This document shows positions 37,649 through 46,811 of a DNA stretch of 64,000 nt, in pieces. The stretch comes from Octadecabacter sp. (GTDB lineage: Bacteria > Pseudomonadota > Alphaproteobacteria > Rhodobacterales > Rhodobacteraceae). The notes beneath the pieces are model-generated. The model made no database searches. It had not been told where the DNA came from and saw nothing but the letters and a program-made list of their open reading frames with translations. The stretch covers positions 124,001 to 188,000 of the forward strand of contig JAPKAD010000002.1 in the NCBI GenBank assembly GCA_028825445.1, written 5' to 3'. Each line of letters starts with the position of its first letter. Within the stretch, counting starts at the first letter, position 1. Position numbers and translations under genes: made by a program.

Positions 37649-38869
37649 TTATCCCCTCTTTTCAAAGTCGATGCGTGGATCGATCAGCACATATGTGATG
37701 TCTGTCAATATTCCTACAACAAGTCCCATAAGGGAGAAAGCAAATAGCGTACCAAACATAACCGGATAGTCGCGCTGCAATGTCGCTTCAAACCCAAGGC
37801 GACCCAGACCGTCAAGCGAGAAAAGTGTCTCAATAATTAATGAGCCACCAAAAAATACACCAATGAACAGGGCGGGAAAGCCCGAAATTATGATTAACAT
37901 CGCGTTGCGGAATACGTGGCCGTATAGCACGCGAGATTCTGACAGCCCCTTCGCCTTGGCGGTAACCACGTATTGTTTTTTGATTTCGTCCAAAAAACTA
38001 TTTTTGGTCAGTAACGTCAGGGTTGCAAAGGCCGAGATTGTCGACGCCAGAACCGGCAGTGCTATGTGGTGAAAATAGTCTTTGATCTGCCCCCACGTGC
38101 TCAACTGATCAAAGTCCGATGAGGTTAATCCACGCAGAGGGAATAATCGGATGCACGTCGGGTTATAATCATACATCCACCACAACAGCAGGTTGCCATC
38201 AAGCCAACTAGATAAATACGGCAAGCGAAAGCAATTGTTAGAAGCAAAAAGTACGATTAGCAGGATTGCAAACAAAAAACCAGGAATTGCGTAGCCAACG
38301 ATGATCATTGCAGATGTCCATGTGTCAAATGATGTGCCATCGCGTACTGCCTTTTTTATACCTAAAGGAATGGAGACCATGTAAGCGATCAGCGTCGACC
38401 AAAGGCCCAGCGTGATTGACACGGGCATCTTTTCAATTACCAAGTCGACAACTGACACAGACCGAAAATAGCTATCGCCAAAATCAAAACGCATGTAATC
38501 CCACATCATCAAAAAAAAGCGCTCTAGTGCAGGGATAGGCACAGGGTTGCATTCCTCAGCACGCAGATCCGGTTCGCCAGTAAATCCTGCATCACAAACA
38601 ATTCGTGCGAAGTTGAATTCCACCTGTAGTTCATCGAGAAATTCCTGCGGCAATCCACGCGACGCAACGCTATCACCGCTGTCGGTTTCCATAATTTCTG
38701 ATCCGCCACCACTAATACCTTCAAAAACGTCACCACCACCCTCCATTTGGGCAATGATCTGGTCAATTGGTCCTCCTGGGACAAACTGGATGAGCACAAA
38801 ATTGATTATCATGATCCCGATTAGAGTCGGAATCACCAGTAGAAATCGTTTGAAAATATAGACGCCCAT
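37649..38869 (-). CDS. yejB: oligopeptide ABC transporter permease, YejB type
   Basis: A 406-aa DppB-like permease beginning [20 protein letters not shown], with the FVPGGPIDQ motif of the family. A long periplasmic insert follows (about 45-125, with Gly/Asp-rich sequence). The EAA loop [21 protein letters not shown] is near residues 290-310. It is somewhat longer than typical YejB. It lies 44 bases downstream of the binding-protein gene. Confidence 0.9.
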   Translation of the reverse strand: MGVYIFKRFLLVIPTLIGIMIINFVLIQFVPGGPIDQIIAQMEGGGDVFEGISGGGSEIMETDSGDSVASRGLPQEFLDELQVEFNFARIVCDAGFTGEPDLRAEECNPVPIPALERFFLMMWDYMRFDFGDSYFRSVSVVDLVIEKMPVSITLGLWSTLIAYMVSIPLGIKKAVRDGTSFDTWTSAMIIVGYAIPGFLFAILLIVLFASNNCFRLPYLSSWLDGNLLLWWMYDYNPTCIRLFPLRGLTSSDFDQLSTWGQIKDYFHHIALPVLASTISAFATLTLLTKNSFLDEIKKQYVVTAKAKGLSESRVLYGHVFRNAMLIIISGFPALFIGVFFGGSLIIETLFSLDGLGRLGFEATLQRDYPVMFGTLFAFSLMGLVVGILTDITYVLIDPRIDFEKRG

Positions 38870-38913
38870 TTAGTGCGTGGCCTTTTTAGTCTTATTGCGG
38901 TCAGTCCGTCCGC

Positions 38914-40773
38914 TTAAAATGCGCCAGCTGCTTTTAATTCTTCTGCCCTGTCAGCGTTGTACCACCAGAATGAAAGGTTGCCCAAGGCGAAAGGTGGCAA
39001 CGGATCAGGATATTCATACATGTCAAAATAGGCAATGGAATGAACAGATTTGTACCATTGTGGCACCCAGAAACCTGTCGCGCGCAGCACACGATCAAGC
39101 GCATGAGTGCCCGTTGTCATATCTTCAAGTACTTCAGCGTTGATTACAATCGTCATGAGCCGGTCTACTGCATCGTTTTGTAGACCCATCAAATTACGAG
39201 AACTGTCCGCAGCAGTTTCTGAAGCAAACCATTGACGCATCGCAGTGCCGGGCTCAAAACCTTGGGTCATTGTATGGGTGACCATGTCAAATTCAGATGG
39301 TGCATTAAGGCGTTCGACGTATTGAGCAAAGTCTACACGATCTAGCGACGCTTCAATACCAAGCCTTTCAAGATTCTCAATATAGGGGTTGATGATCCGA
39401 TCGAAGGATGGCGACGCGGTCAGGAATTCTACCGATAAGACTTCCCCATCCTTACGGCGCAGACCATCGTTGCCAGCTATCCAGCCAGCACCAGCAAGCA
39501 GATCAGACGCTATACGCAGATTAGCGCGGTCTGTTGGACGACTCGCATCAGATTTAGGGGACACAACAGCCTCATCCGTAAGGATAGCTGGGTCGAGTAA
39601 CCCATCATCGACAAGGGGTTGTAATAATGCCAGTTCACCAGTCGTCGGGACACCACGCGCTTGTAAATCAGAGTTCTGCCAGAAAGAATCAACACGGTCA
39701 TATAAACCGTAGAATAACGTGTCATTTGACCACTCAAAATTGAACATCAGGCTAATCGCCTCACGGACGGCAGGGTCTTGGAATTTTGGGTCACGCAAGT
39801 TGAAAATAAAAGCCTGCGCAGATCCCATAGTCCCATCAGGCAGTTCTTCTTTACGCACCAATCCATTTTTAATCGATGGAAATTCATATCCTGTAGCCCA
39901 TTGCAGGGACGAATTTTCGTTGCGGAACGTATATTCCCCCGCTTTAAATGCCTCAAACGCAGCAGCAGAATCGGTAAAATATTCATAACGAATCGTGTCG
40001 AAGTTCGCTTGACCTATGCTGAGTGGGTGCGTCGCACCCCACCAATCAGGGTCACGAGCATAGATGACCTGTCGGTTGGTATCAAAACTATCTATCACAT
40101 AAGCGCCAGTTCCCATAAACGGCACATCAGTGCTTTCATCTAGGCGCGCGCCTGTTTCTTCGAACCATGCTTTGGAAAAGACTGTTGTGCCACCGGCAAA
40201 GCCAATAACATCACGGCGCGGCGCGTCCGGAGTGAAAAGAAATTTAACGCTGTAGGTGTCCAAAATTTCGACGCCATCAAGGTAGTCAGACACAACAGCC
40301 ACATATTCTGGCAGACCTTGGGTCATGAACAAATTATGAGTGAAAGCTACGTCTTCAGCAGTCATCGGAGTGCCGTCGGCAAATGTGATATCTTCGCGCA
40401 GGTTGAAGATCACCCAATCCTTATTTTCAGGATATTCTAATGAATCGCACAAATAACAGTAAGAGCCGTAAGCATCGTCTGCTGTTGAGGCCATTATGCT
40501 TTCGAACAATAACGTGGTGCCAGCTGCAGCAGCCCCCTCGCGAGTGAAATTATTAAACGTGTCAAAGGTACCTTGAGCTGAAAGACTCATTTCCCCTCCC
40601 TTCGGGGCGTCAGGGTTCACGTAGGCCAGGTGCACCATATCAGCGCCGTATTTTAACTCTCCAAAGTTTGTGTAGCCGTGCGAGGTGATAGTGGCCTCAT
40701 GCCTTTCAGCCCGGACGTGCGTTGCCGCAGCAGTTGCTAAAATCGCCCCCACAAGCACAAGACCAAATTTCAT
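38914..40773 (-). CDS. yejA: oligopeptide ABC transporter substrate-binding protein, YejA type
   Basis: A 619-aa SBP family 5 protein. The start at 40773 gives a clean signal peptide (MKFGLVLVGAILATAAATHVRA, cleavage after about residue 22); the frame also extends upstream to 40911, but that extension is hydrophilic. The mature N-terminus reads SHGYTNFGELKYG, typical of YejA, and WVIFNLREDITFADGTPMTAEDV is the SBP5 signature. It captures oligopeptides in the periplasm for YejB/E/F. Confidence 0.88.
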   Translation of the reverse strand: MKFGLVLVGAILATAAATHVRAERHEATITSHGYTNFGELKYGADMVHLAYVNPDAPKGGEMSLSAQGTFDTFNNFTREGAAAAGTTLLFESIMASTADDAYGSYCYLCDSLEYPENKDWVIFNLREDITFADGTPMTAEDVAFTHNLFMTQGLPEYVAVVSDYLDGVEILDTYSVKFLFTPDAPRRDVIGFAGGTTVFSKAWFEETGARLDESTDVPFMGTGAYVIDSFDTNRQVIYARDPDWWGATHPLSIGQANFDTIRYEYFTDSAAAFEAFKAGEYTFRNENSSLQWATGYEFPSIKNGLVRKEELPDGTMGSAQAFIFNLRDPKFQDPAVREAISLMFNFEWSNDTLFYGLYDRVDSFWQNSDLQARGVPTTGELALLQPLVDDGLLDPAILTDEAVVSPKSDASRPTDRANLRIASDLLAGAGWIAGNDGLRRKDGEVLSVEFLTASPSFDRIINPYIENLERLGIEASLDRVDFAQYVERLNAPSEFDMVTHTMTQGFEPGTAMRQWFASETAADSSRNLMGLQNDAVDRLMTIVINAEVLEDMTTGTHALDRVLRATGFWVPQWYKSVHSIAYFDMYEYPDPLPPFALGNLSFWWYNADRAEELKAAGAF

Positions 40774-41020
40774 TACTTCATATTTGATTTGGCCTTCTGA
40801 TTGCATCAGAATTGCGGTCTTTGAGGCATGGTGCTTAGTTTGAGTCACGAGACAATCCTGAATGTTTGCAAATAAAGTTTTATCTAAACTAGAGCGAGGA
40901 CTGGCAAACATTCAAGTTGAGAATACGTAAAGTTGTCGTGATCAGGATTCTAACCTGAGTCATGAAACGTAAAAAGCCGCGTTCAATTACGACTGACTTT
41001 ACGTAATTGTAAAATTGCAT

Positions 41021-41536
41021 TTAGTCATCTAAGCTGTCTAGATACGCAATCAGGTCAGCGCGGTCTTCAATCTTACGCATGCCATTGTATGACATAGCAG
41101 TACCGGGTGCGTAGCCTTTTGGATTTTCAAGAAAAGCGTTAAGCTCTTCAGGTGACCAAACATCATTCACCGAGGCAAGTGCCCCTGAGTAGCCAAAATC
41201 GACAGCTGTCCCAACATCACGACCGACAACACCATAAAGATATGGGCCAGTACCATTTTGACCTGCTTCAAGCTTGTGACAAGCTGAGCAGGCGCGCCAC
41301 AAACCTTCGCCTGCAGATATATCTGCAAGAGCATAGACATCTTCAAACGGAGGACCAGTATCGATAACAACGTCGCCAGTGACCGCACTCTCAACGGGTA
41401 TGACATAAGCTTGTTCATGATCGCCGTGACCGCCAGCATGATAAATCGTCTCAGCTGCCCAGCCGCCAAGCATAAATACCAATAATGTGCCGCAAAACGC
41501 GCCCAGAACTTTGGTCATTGTCATTGTGTCGAACAT
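41021..41536 (-). CDS. cycM: membrane-anchored cytochrome c (CycM/c552 type)
   Basis: A 171-aa class I c-type cytochrome. An N-terminal uncleaved membrane anchor (about residues 6-28) is followed by an acidic linker. The haem domain has CSACH at 83-87 and the axial Met148 in GTAMSYNG. Such cytochromes carry electrons between the bc1 complex and terminal oxidases. I place the start at the MFDTMTMTK methionine (GGAA seven bases before); an in-frame ATG four codons upstream at 41548 is the alternative. It is divergent from pheA. Confidence 0.9.
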   Translation of the reverse strand: MFDTMTMTKVLGAFCGTLLVFMLGGWAAETIYHAGGHGDHEQAYVIPVESAVTGDVVIDTGPPFEDVYALADISAGEGLWRACSACHKLEAGQNGTGPYLYGVVGRDVGTAVDFGYSGALASVNDVWSPEELNAFLENPKGYAPGTAMSYNGMRKIEDRADLIAYLDSLDD

Positions 41537-41669
41537 GTCGCGTTCCATTTTCTTACTAGTTCAGGATTCATCTATCTGCTTCCCCCTCCAATGATCAAGG
41601 TGTAGCACCGCGACCAAATGCCCGTTTTTTGCATGGCGTACGCCCATGTGGGCAAAATAGGGGCCCAAG

Positions 41670-42518
41670 ATGACAAATTGCATCGCATTTCAAGGTGAAC
41701 TAGGGGCCTATGGACATCAAGCCTGTGTCGAGGCCCGCCCAGATTATGAACCGTTACCCTGCCCAACATTCGATTCGGCGATCGAGGCAGTTCGCAAAGG
41801 CAATGCCGATCTTGGCATGATTGCCGTTGAAAACTCTACCTATGGGCGTGTGGGTGATGTGCATACTTTACTGCCCGAAAGCGGTCTCCATATTATTGAT
41901 GAGGCCTTCGTTCGGGTCCATATTAATTTACTTGGCAAACCAGGCGCACAGCTAAATGAAATCCGCACTGCCGCTGGTCATATCGTGATCCTGCCCCAGT
42001 GTGGAAAATTCCTGCGCAACCGAAACATTGCGCCGGTGATCAGTACAGACAACGCACGTGCTGCCATGGATGTGGCCATTGGCGAAGATATGACAGCCAG
42101 CGCCTTAGCATCTGAAATGGCTGCGGAAATCTATGGACTTGATATTCTAGCGCGCAACATTGAGGACCATGACCGTAACACGACGCGGTTTTTAATCATG
42201 TCTCGTGACCCTGACCTAAATCGACGCGGCAAGCACGGGATGGTTACAAGTTTCGTTTTCCGAGTACGCAACATTCCTGCTGCTTTGTTCAAAGCGATGG
42301 GCGGGTTTGCGACCAATAGCGTCAATATGACTAAACTTGAAAGTTATATGGTCGGCGGGCAATTTATTGCAACGCAATTTTACGCTGAAGTAGAAGGCCA
42401 TCCCGACGACCGTAATGTACAACGCGCAATGGAAGAGCTGGATTATTTTACCGACCACATTCGGTTGATGGGTGTGTTTCCCGCAGCATTGCGCCGTCAC
42501 GAGAAAGAAAACTCTTAA
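41670..42518 (+). CDS. pheA: prephenate dehydratase
   Basis: A 282-aa monofunctional prephenate dehydratase for phenylalanine synthesis. The N-terminal domain has IAFQGELGAYGHQA and the catalytic-region motif NRNTTRFLIM. The C-terminal ACT domain (from about residue 195) has the regulatory motif KLESYMVGGQF, close to the usual ESRP motif. An AGGGG precedes the ATG. The stop overlaps the convergent SRPBCC gene by four bases. Confidence 0.93.
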   Translation: MTNCIAFQGELGAYGHQACVEARPDYEPLPCPTFDSAIEAVRKGNADLGMIAVENSTYGRVGDVHTLLPESGLHIIDEAFVRVHINLLGKPGAQLNEIRTAAGHIVILPQCGKFLRNRNIAPVISTDNARAAMDVAIGEDMTASALASEMAAEIYGLDILARNIEDHDRNTTRFLIMSRDPDLNRRGKHGMVTSFVFRVRNIPAALFKAMGGFATNSVNMTKLESYMVGGQFIATQFYAEVEGHPDDRNVQRAMEELDYFTDHIRLMGVFPAALRRHEKENS

Positions 42519-42976
42519 CCACGATGGCGAATTTCTAAGTCTGTTGCAAAGTTTAAGACAATAGCTTTAAAACGCATTTGATTTTTCTGCCCCGCAAAGC
42601 AAATGGACTGAAATAACAATTTCACCGCAATAGTCTTTGCCTTTGCCATGGCAGTGACGTTTAGGCGTGTGCAGGAATGACTTAGAGCGACTAATTCAAT
42701 TAAAAGAGTCGCATCAATATTTTTGGATGTAACTTCGAACGTCAAATTATTGGGTTTTTCAACCTCGATAATTTTTACCATAACGCTACGTCCAATGCCA
42801 TTCAGCACAAACTTTACGCGCCATCTTGTTTTAAAGATTACCTCATCATCACCTGCTATTCGCTCAACATTGCCACCAAAATGCATGATAGAGCGCTCAA
42901 GTGTTGTAATGTTAGTAATTTGTTCAAAAACGTAATCAATTGGTGCTTTGACATCAGCGCGCGTTGAAAATTTCAT
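42515..42976 (-). CDS. SRPBCC (START-like) family protein
   Basis: A 153-aa single-domain protein starting MKFSTRADVKAPIDYVFEQITN, typical of the SRPBCC/polyketide-cyclase fold, with a later TRLNVTAMAKAKTIAVKLLFQS helix. These bind hydrophobic ligands; no specific role can be read. It ends inside pheA (four-base overlap of stops) and lies downstream of nudC on the same strand. Confidence 0.82.
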   Translation of the reverse strand: MKFSTRADVKAPIDYVFEQITNITTLERSIMHFGGNVERIAGDDEVIFKTRWRVKFVLNGIGRSVMVKIIEVEKPNNLTFEVTSKNIDATLLIELVALSHSCTRLNVTAMAKAKTIAVKLLFQSICFAGQKNQMRFKAIVLNFATDLEIRHRG

Positions 42977-43017
42977 ACTTTAACACCCAGTCAGCGACCT
43001 TACTGGTCAGTTACCTT

Positions 43018-43980
43018 TTAATTCGTGCAACCAATCTTATTTGATAACCAGTTTTCTAATAGAAAGTGTGCGATTGCACCTTTTCTAGCGGGCTGTATCA
43101 TAGGATGCTCACCTCGTGAAACTTGTTCCATCTCAGAGCGACTGACCCAGCGCGCATCTTCAAGCTCGATTGGGTCCAGTGTGATCTCATATGAAGTCGC
43201 CACACCATAACAGCCAATCATCAATGACGACGGAAACGCCCAAGGTTGGCTTGCCAGATATGTCACTTCACCGACAGTGATGCCAGCCTCTTCAAACACT
43301 TCACGTCGCACTGCGGCCTCAACAGTTTCGCCTGGCTCCACAAATCCAGCCAACAGGGAATACAGCCCTTCCGGCCAACCTGGAGAACGACCAACAAGCA
43401 CATCATCACCGTGAATGATCAGCATGATCACAACCGGATCGGTCCGTGGAAAATGAAGCGTATCACATGCAGGGCAGGTCCGTCGCCAGCCGGCATCCGC
43501 CGCTTTACTTTGTGTCCCACAAGCTGAACAGAATTTATGGCTGTCGTGCCAACCCAGAACTGCGCGGGCTGTGGCTGCCAGTTCAGCGTCGCGTGGGGTC
43601 AGCGTTGTCATGATTCCTCGTAGTTCTGCAAAAACCGAATCGCCTGTAGTAGGGTGTTGCTGCAATGTTGGGTCCAGAAACGTGTTCATGTCTTCAGCTT
43701 CAGGCAATACAGGCTCCCATCTTGACAACGATACAGCAAAAATTGGTCTGTTTTCGTCGAGCCCTAGAAACACCCGAACAGCCCCAGCATCAGCCATCAC
43801 CGGATGACTGAGCGGCAGTCGTGCCAAAGATTCACTTTGAACGTCAAACAACAGCTTGCCCCGCCACAAAATAATCAGCCGGGCGCTAGGGTCATCTTTA
43901 GCTATTTGAATATTTCCGCGCATATGAGCTGCCCGATCCAGACCGGAACCACCAAACGTTACTGTTTCTGCATTTTTCAT
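43018..43980 (-). CDS. nudC: NAD(+) diphosphatase (NADH pyrophosphatase)
   Basis: A 320-aa NudC-type Nudix hydrolase that cleaves NADH/NAD and decaps NAD-RNA. A zinc ribbon (CSAC and CPAC pairs) precedes the Nudix box GFVEPGE...RREVFEEAG, followed by the NudC-specific SQPWAFPSSLM (the SQPWPFPxS motif). I choose the ATG at 43980; the frame extends upstream to a TTG at 44001. Confidence 0.92.
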   Translation of the reverse strand: MKNAETVTFGGSGLDRAAHMRGNIQIAKDDPSARLIILWRGKLLFDVQSESLARLPLSHPVMADAGAVRVFLGLDENRPIFAVSLSRWEPVLPEAEDMNTFLDPTLQQHPTTGDSVFAELRGIMTTLTPRDAELAATARAVLGWHDSHKFCSACGTQSKAADAGWRRTCPACDTLHFPRTDPVVIMLIIHGDDVLVGRSPGWPEGLYSLLAGFVEPGETVEAAVRREVFEEAGITVGEVTYLASQPWAFPSSLMIGCYGVATSYEITLDPIELEDARWVSRSEMEQVSRGEHPMIQPARKGAIAHFLLENWLSNKIGCTN

Positions 43981-44027
43981 TAGCCATCGATGCCATGTCA
44001 AAGAACAAGGTGCAATCCATACGGCTC

Positions 44028-44056
44028 TTGCGCGACAACCTTTGTGGTACTATAGT
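44028..44056 (+). promoter_or_regulatory. sigma-70 type promoter of the SRP RNA
   Basis: TTGCGC (44028-44033) and TATAGT (44051-44056) are separated by 17 bases and lie six bases before the start of the SRP RNA helix. Spacing and position fit a housekeeping promoter. Confidence 0.6.
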
Positions 44057-44062
44057 TCAATC

Positions 44063-44156
44063 GAGAGGTTGGCGCGGGTAAGTGCCTCGCCAACCTGGTC
44101 AGGTCCGGAAGGAAGCAGCCACAACGAGCCCCACTTGGGTCGATGTCCAACCTCTC
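44063..44156 (+). ncRNA. ffs: signal recognition particle RNA, small bacterial type
   Basis: About 94 bases fold into one long hairpin: GAGAGGTTGG at 44063-44072 pairs with CCAACCTCTC at 44147-44156. The apex contains the conserved Ffh-binding region (GGTCAGGTCCGGAAGGAAGC, including the GGAA tetraloop). It is the RNA core of the signal recognition particle that targets membrane proteins with Ffh. It lies between nudC and rsgA. Confidence 0.95.
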
Positions 44157-44277
44157 ACCTCGCATGATTTTCATCAAAAATCTGTGTACTACAAATAGAG
44201 CGAAGGCAGCGCTTTTGCAGTATTATCCGTCAAGTTAAGCTCTGAAGCACACTTTTATTATTTTTCGGAATTCACAT

Positions 44278-45312
44278 GTGATTGACATCCTCAGAAACCT
44301 CGGCTGGTCGACACATTTCGCGCGGCAAGTTGAACTCAATCCTAACTCAGATCCCCTAAGCCACCCCGTTCGCGTAGCAGCAGTGCATCGCTCCCGTCTT
44401 GATGGGTTTTCTACATTCGGTCCAATATCCTTGTCCCCAGTCGTTGCAGCCGGATTTTACGCAGTTGGTGACTGGGTGATCGCGACAGGGGCAGCTGCAT
44501 CTGAGCCGTTGGAACGCACCACAGAAATCACCCGTCGTGCAGCAGGTGAAGAATCTAAACCTCAACTGATCGCAGCCAATGTTGACACACTTGGCATCGT
44601 CACCAGTTGCAATGCGGATTTCAACGTTGCAAGGCTGGAACGCTATCTGGCGATGTGTGCTTCCTCAGGCTGTTTGCCACTGGTAATCTTGACCAAATCA
44701 GACCAATGTGATGACCCTACATCCTTCGTCAAACAGGCTGAGAATCTGTCCCCAATGCTAAACGCAATTGCGGTCAATGCGACAGACGACGATGATGTCA
44801 AACGGCTGAACCCATGGTGTAGCAAAGGGCAAACATTGGCCTTGGTCGGATCATCTGGTGTTGGGAAAACTACGATCCAAAATCGCCTAACGGACGTCAT
44901 CGACGCCACACAAGACATCCGTGCAGGCGATGCAAAAGGTCGCCATACGACAACAAACCGCAACCTGCGTGCAACGTTTGCAGGCGGGTGGTTAATTGAC
45001 ACACCCGGCATGCGCGAATTGCGACTGGTCGATGCCGAGCGCGGTGTGCATGAGGTTTTTGCCGATATTACCGACTTAGCCATGACATGCAAATTCAACG
45101 ACTGCGCCCATGTGACAGAACCCGGCTGCGCCATTCGCGCGGCAATTGCGACTGGTGCTCTGGATACCAACCGGATTGAACGATGGCGCAAGCTGGAGAA
45201 AGAAAACCGGTTCAACACCGCGACAGTTGGTGAAAGCCGTGGCCATCTCAAACGACTTCAAAAAATGCATGATGAGGGTCAGGCCCGCGGTAAAGCTAAG
45301 CGGAAGACCTGA
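44278..45312 (+). CDS. rsgA: ribosome small-subunit GTPase RsgA
   Basis: A 344-aa circularly permuted GTPase that checks 30S subunit maturation. It has an OB fold at the N-terminus, then the permuted G motifs: ILTKSDQ (G4) comes before the P-loop GSSGVGKTT and DTPGMREL (G3). A C-terminal zinc motif CKFNDCAHVTEPGC follows. It starts at GTG 44278 without an obvious ribosome-binding site. Its end overlaps the convergent phosphatase gene by 17 bases. Confidence 0.92.
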   Translation: MIDILRNLGWSTHFARQVELNPNSDPLSHPVRVAAVHRSRLDGFSTFGPISLSPVVAAGFYAVGDWVIATGAAASEPLERTTEITRRAAGEESKPQLIAANVDTLGIVTSCNADFNVARLERYLAMCASSGCLPLVILTKSDQCDDPTSFVKQAENLSPMLNAIAVNATDDDDVKRLNPWCSKGQTLALVGSSGVGKTTIQNRLTDVIDATQDIRAGDAKGRHTTTNRNLRATFAGGWLIDTPGMRELRLVDAERGVHEVFADITDLAMTCKFNDCAHVTEPGCAIRAAIATGALDTNRIERWRKLEKENRFNTATVGESRGHLKRLQKMHDEGQARGKAKRKT

Positions 45313-45790
45313 TAGCCCATCGCTGCTGGGCATCAGTTTCCACTGCACAGGGTCGTGTTTTTCGCAAACGTTTAAGCGCGCCTTCTGGTGTTTCTCCAGT
45401 TTCAATCATCAAACGCAAAGCCACCATCCCTGACCGCCCACAACCACCAAAACAATGGGTTAAAATTCTTCCTCCTTGCGCCAAGATATTCACACTTAAA
45501 GTTAAAACCTCACCCCACGCATTCTCCGCCTCTGCAACCGGCGCAGCAAAATCTACAATTGGCAAATGACGCCAAGCAACCCCAACCACCTCAAGATCAT
45601 CTCCAAAGCCAGACGCGCCCATACAGTCCAATTCACTTTGAGTTGTCATCGTCAACACGAGGTCAGGTGCCCAATGCAAAATTGTCGTTAAATCAAAATT
45701 ATACGAGCCAAACCGTCCTGGTATTGGGGACAGTGCAACTTGCCCTCCCCCCACATCCAGCGGATGGATCGCAAAATTAGAAGACTCCAT
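45296..45790 (-). CDS. protein tyrosine/dual-specificity phosphatase family protein
   Basis: A 164-aa cysteine phosphatase. The signature HCFGGCGRSG gives the nucleophile Cys113 and Arg119 (HCx5R), and Asp80 in LPIVDFAAP is a plausible general acid. The layout resembles Cdc14/KAP-like prokaryotic DSPs. The substrate is unknown. Its 3' end overlaps rsgA by 17 bases. Confidence 0.85.
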   Translation of the reverse strand: MESSNFAIHPLDVGGGQVALSPIPGRFGSYNFDLTTILHWAPDLVLTMTTQSELDCMGASGFGDDLEVVGVAWRHLPIVDFAAPVAEAENAWGEVLTLSVNILAQGGRILTHCFGGCGRSGMVALRLMIETGETPEGALKRLRKTRPCAVETDAQQRWAIRSSA

Positions 45791-46410
45791 ACTCTAATAC
45801 CCATCCTAGCGTGCGCTTGGGAAACGATTACAATACGCACGGCTTTACAGAAAAATTTAAAGCTCTCAATTGCCCTTCTTGTCAATTTAACACCATGTAC
45901 AATTGTAATGTGCAAATTCTCAATGTAATCATATGCCCCATTGTGAATTGTTGACCACCACGTACAAGATGGTCAACAGGAATGCATAGCAGCGCTTGTT
46001 CACATTAATAACCTCATCCACCCCACCGGCTTTACCTCATAGATTTCAGCAGTCTCACTCAAAACCAATTGCAGCTAGGACAAGGATCAAGGCGTATGTC
46101 TAGTAAGTCAGCGGTGCCACAATAACAGTTGCAGCCCGCCGAAAATTGCAATGGCATCGCCTGTTAAGCCGGAAAGTGTTCATGCAAAATCGGCCAATAT
46201 ACGCAAAGAATAATCCGGCCTAGTGGCTCCGGCTTCATCATAAATATATTCCACAAATTTTGCTTGTCAGAGCATGAAAAAAATACAACTAGTCTATCAT
46301 TATCAATAAAATCCTTATCGCAATTTTTTGCAGACCTAAACGCCTTTATAAATCAATTTTTGGTTTTGCGTACATTTCGTTATCGGCGAAGGGACAGTCA
46401 TACTTAGAAT
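45791..46410. other. 620-base spacer, no gene seen
   Basis: AT-rich sequence between the phosphatase gene and the DUF202 remnant, with frequent stops in all frames. I see no RNA gene, repeat or convincing coding remnant. Confidence 0.4.
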
Positions 46411-46560
46411 ATGGACAAATAAACTGCTCTCGCGGAAGATCGTACTGATTGCGCAGACTTCAACGCGATTATGGCGGATGAAACTACCTATATCGGTTGG
46501 ATAAGGGGCGGTATTAGCGCAATTTGTATGGCACTGGCGTTTAAAGTTAAATTAAATATA
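46411..46560 (+). pseudogene. DUF202 (YidH-like) membrane protein, broken gene
   Basis: The frame starts ATG-GAC-AAA-TAA at 46411-46422: a stop at codon 4. After it the same frame reads TALAEDRTDCADFNAIMADETTYIGWIRGG and then ISAICMALAFK. This is the N-terminal half of DUF202 proteins (usual form: LA-DRT-x2-A-x-(D/E)R-x2-(M/L)A-x-ERT-x3-W-x-R). Beyond about 46545 the AT-rich continuation no longer matches the family, so the second half is lost or scrambled. A nonsense codon plus loss of the tail makes it non-functional. A frame from the internal ATG at 46471 runs to 46758 but lacks the conserved start. Confidence 0.65.
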
Positions 46561-46811
46561 TTTAGTTTACTTAAATTTAGTATATGTCCCAATCATCCCA
46601 TTTTGGGTGGCAGAAATGTTGTTTTAGTTTTTATAAATCATAAAGTGTACTACAATCTTTCAGCTACGAGAACATCGGGTAGAAGCGATCGGGACAAATA
46701 CTTTATGCATCATTTCTATTTTGATGATAATGAGAGTTTAAGGACCAGCTTATATTAATTCGATGCTTTAGAAAGGTGGACGTCGGGTGGGGCACCGCGT
46801 AACTTAAAAAA

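Noticed and set aside
46471-46758. 95-codon frame as an independent hypothetical gene
   Set aside because: Its first 35 residues are the interior of a DUF202 N-terminus whose real start and codon 4 stop lie upstream; the remainder is AT-rich read-through.
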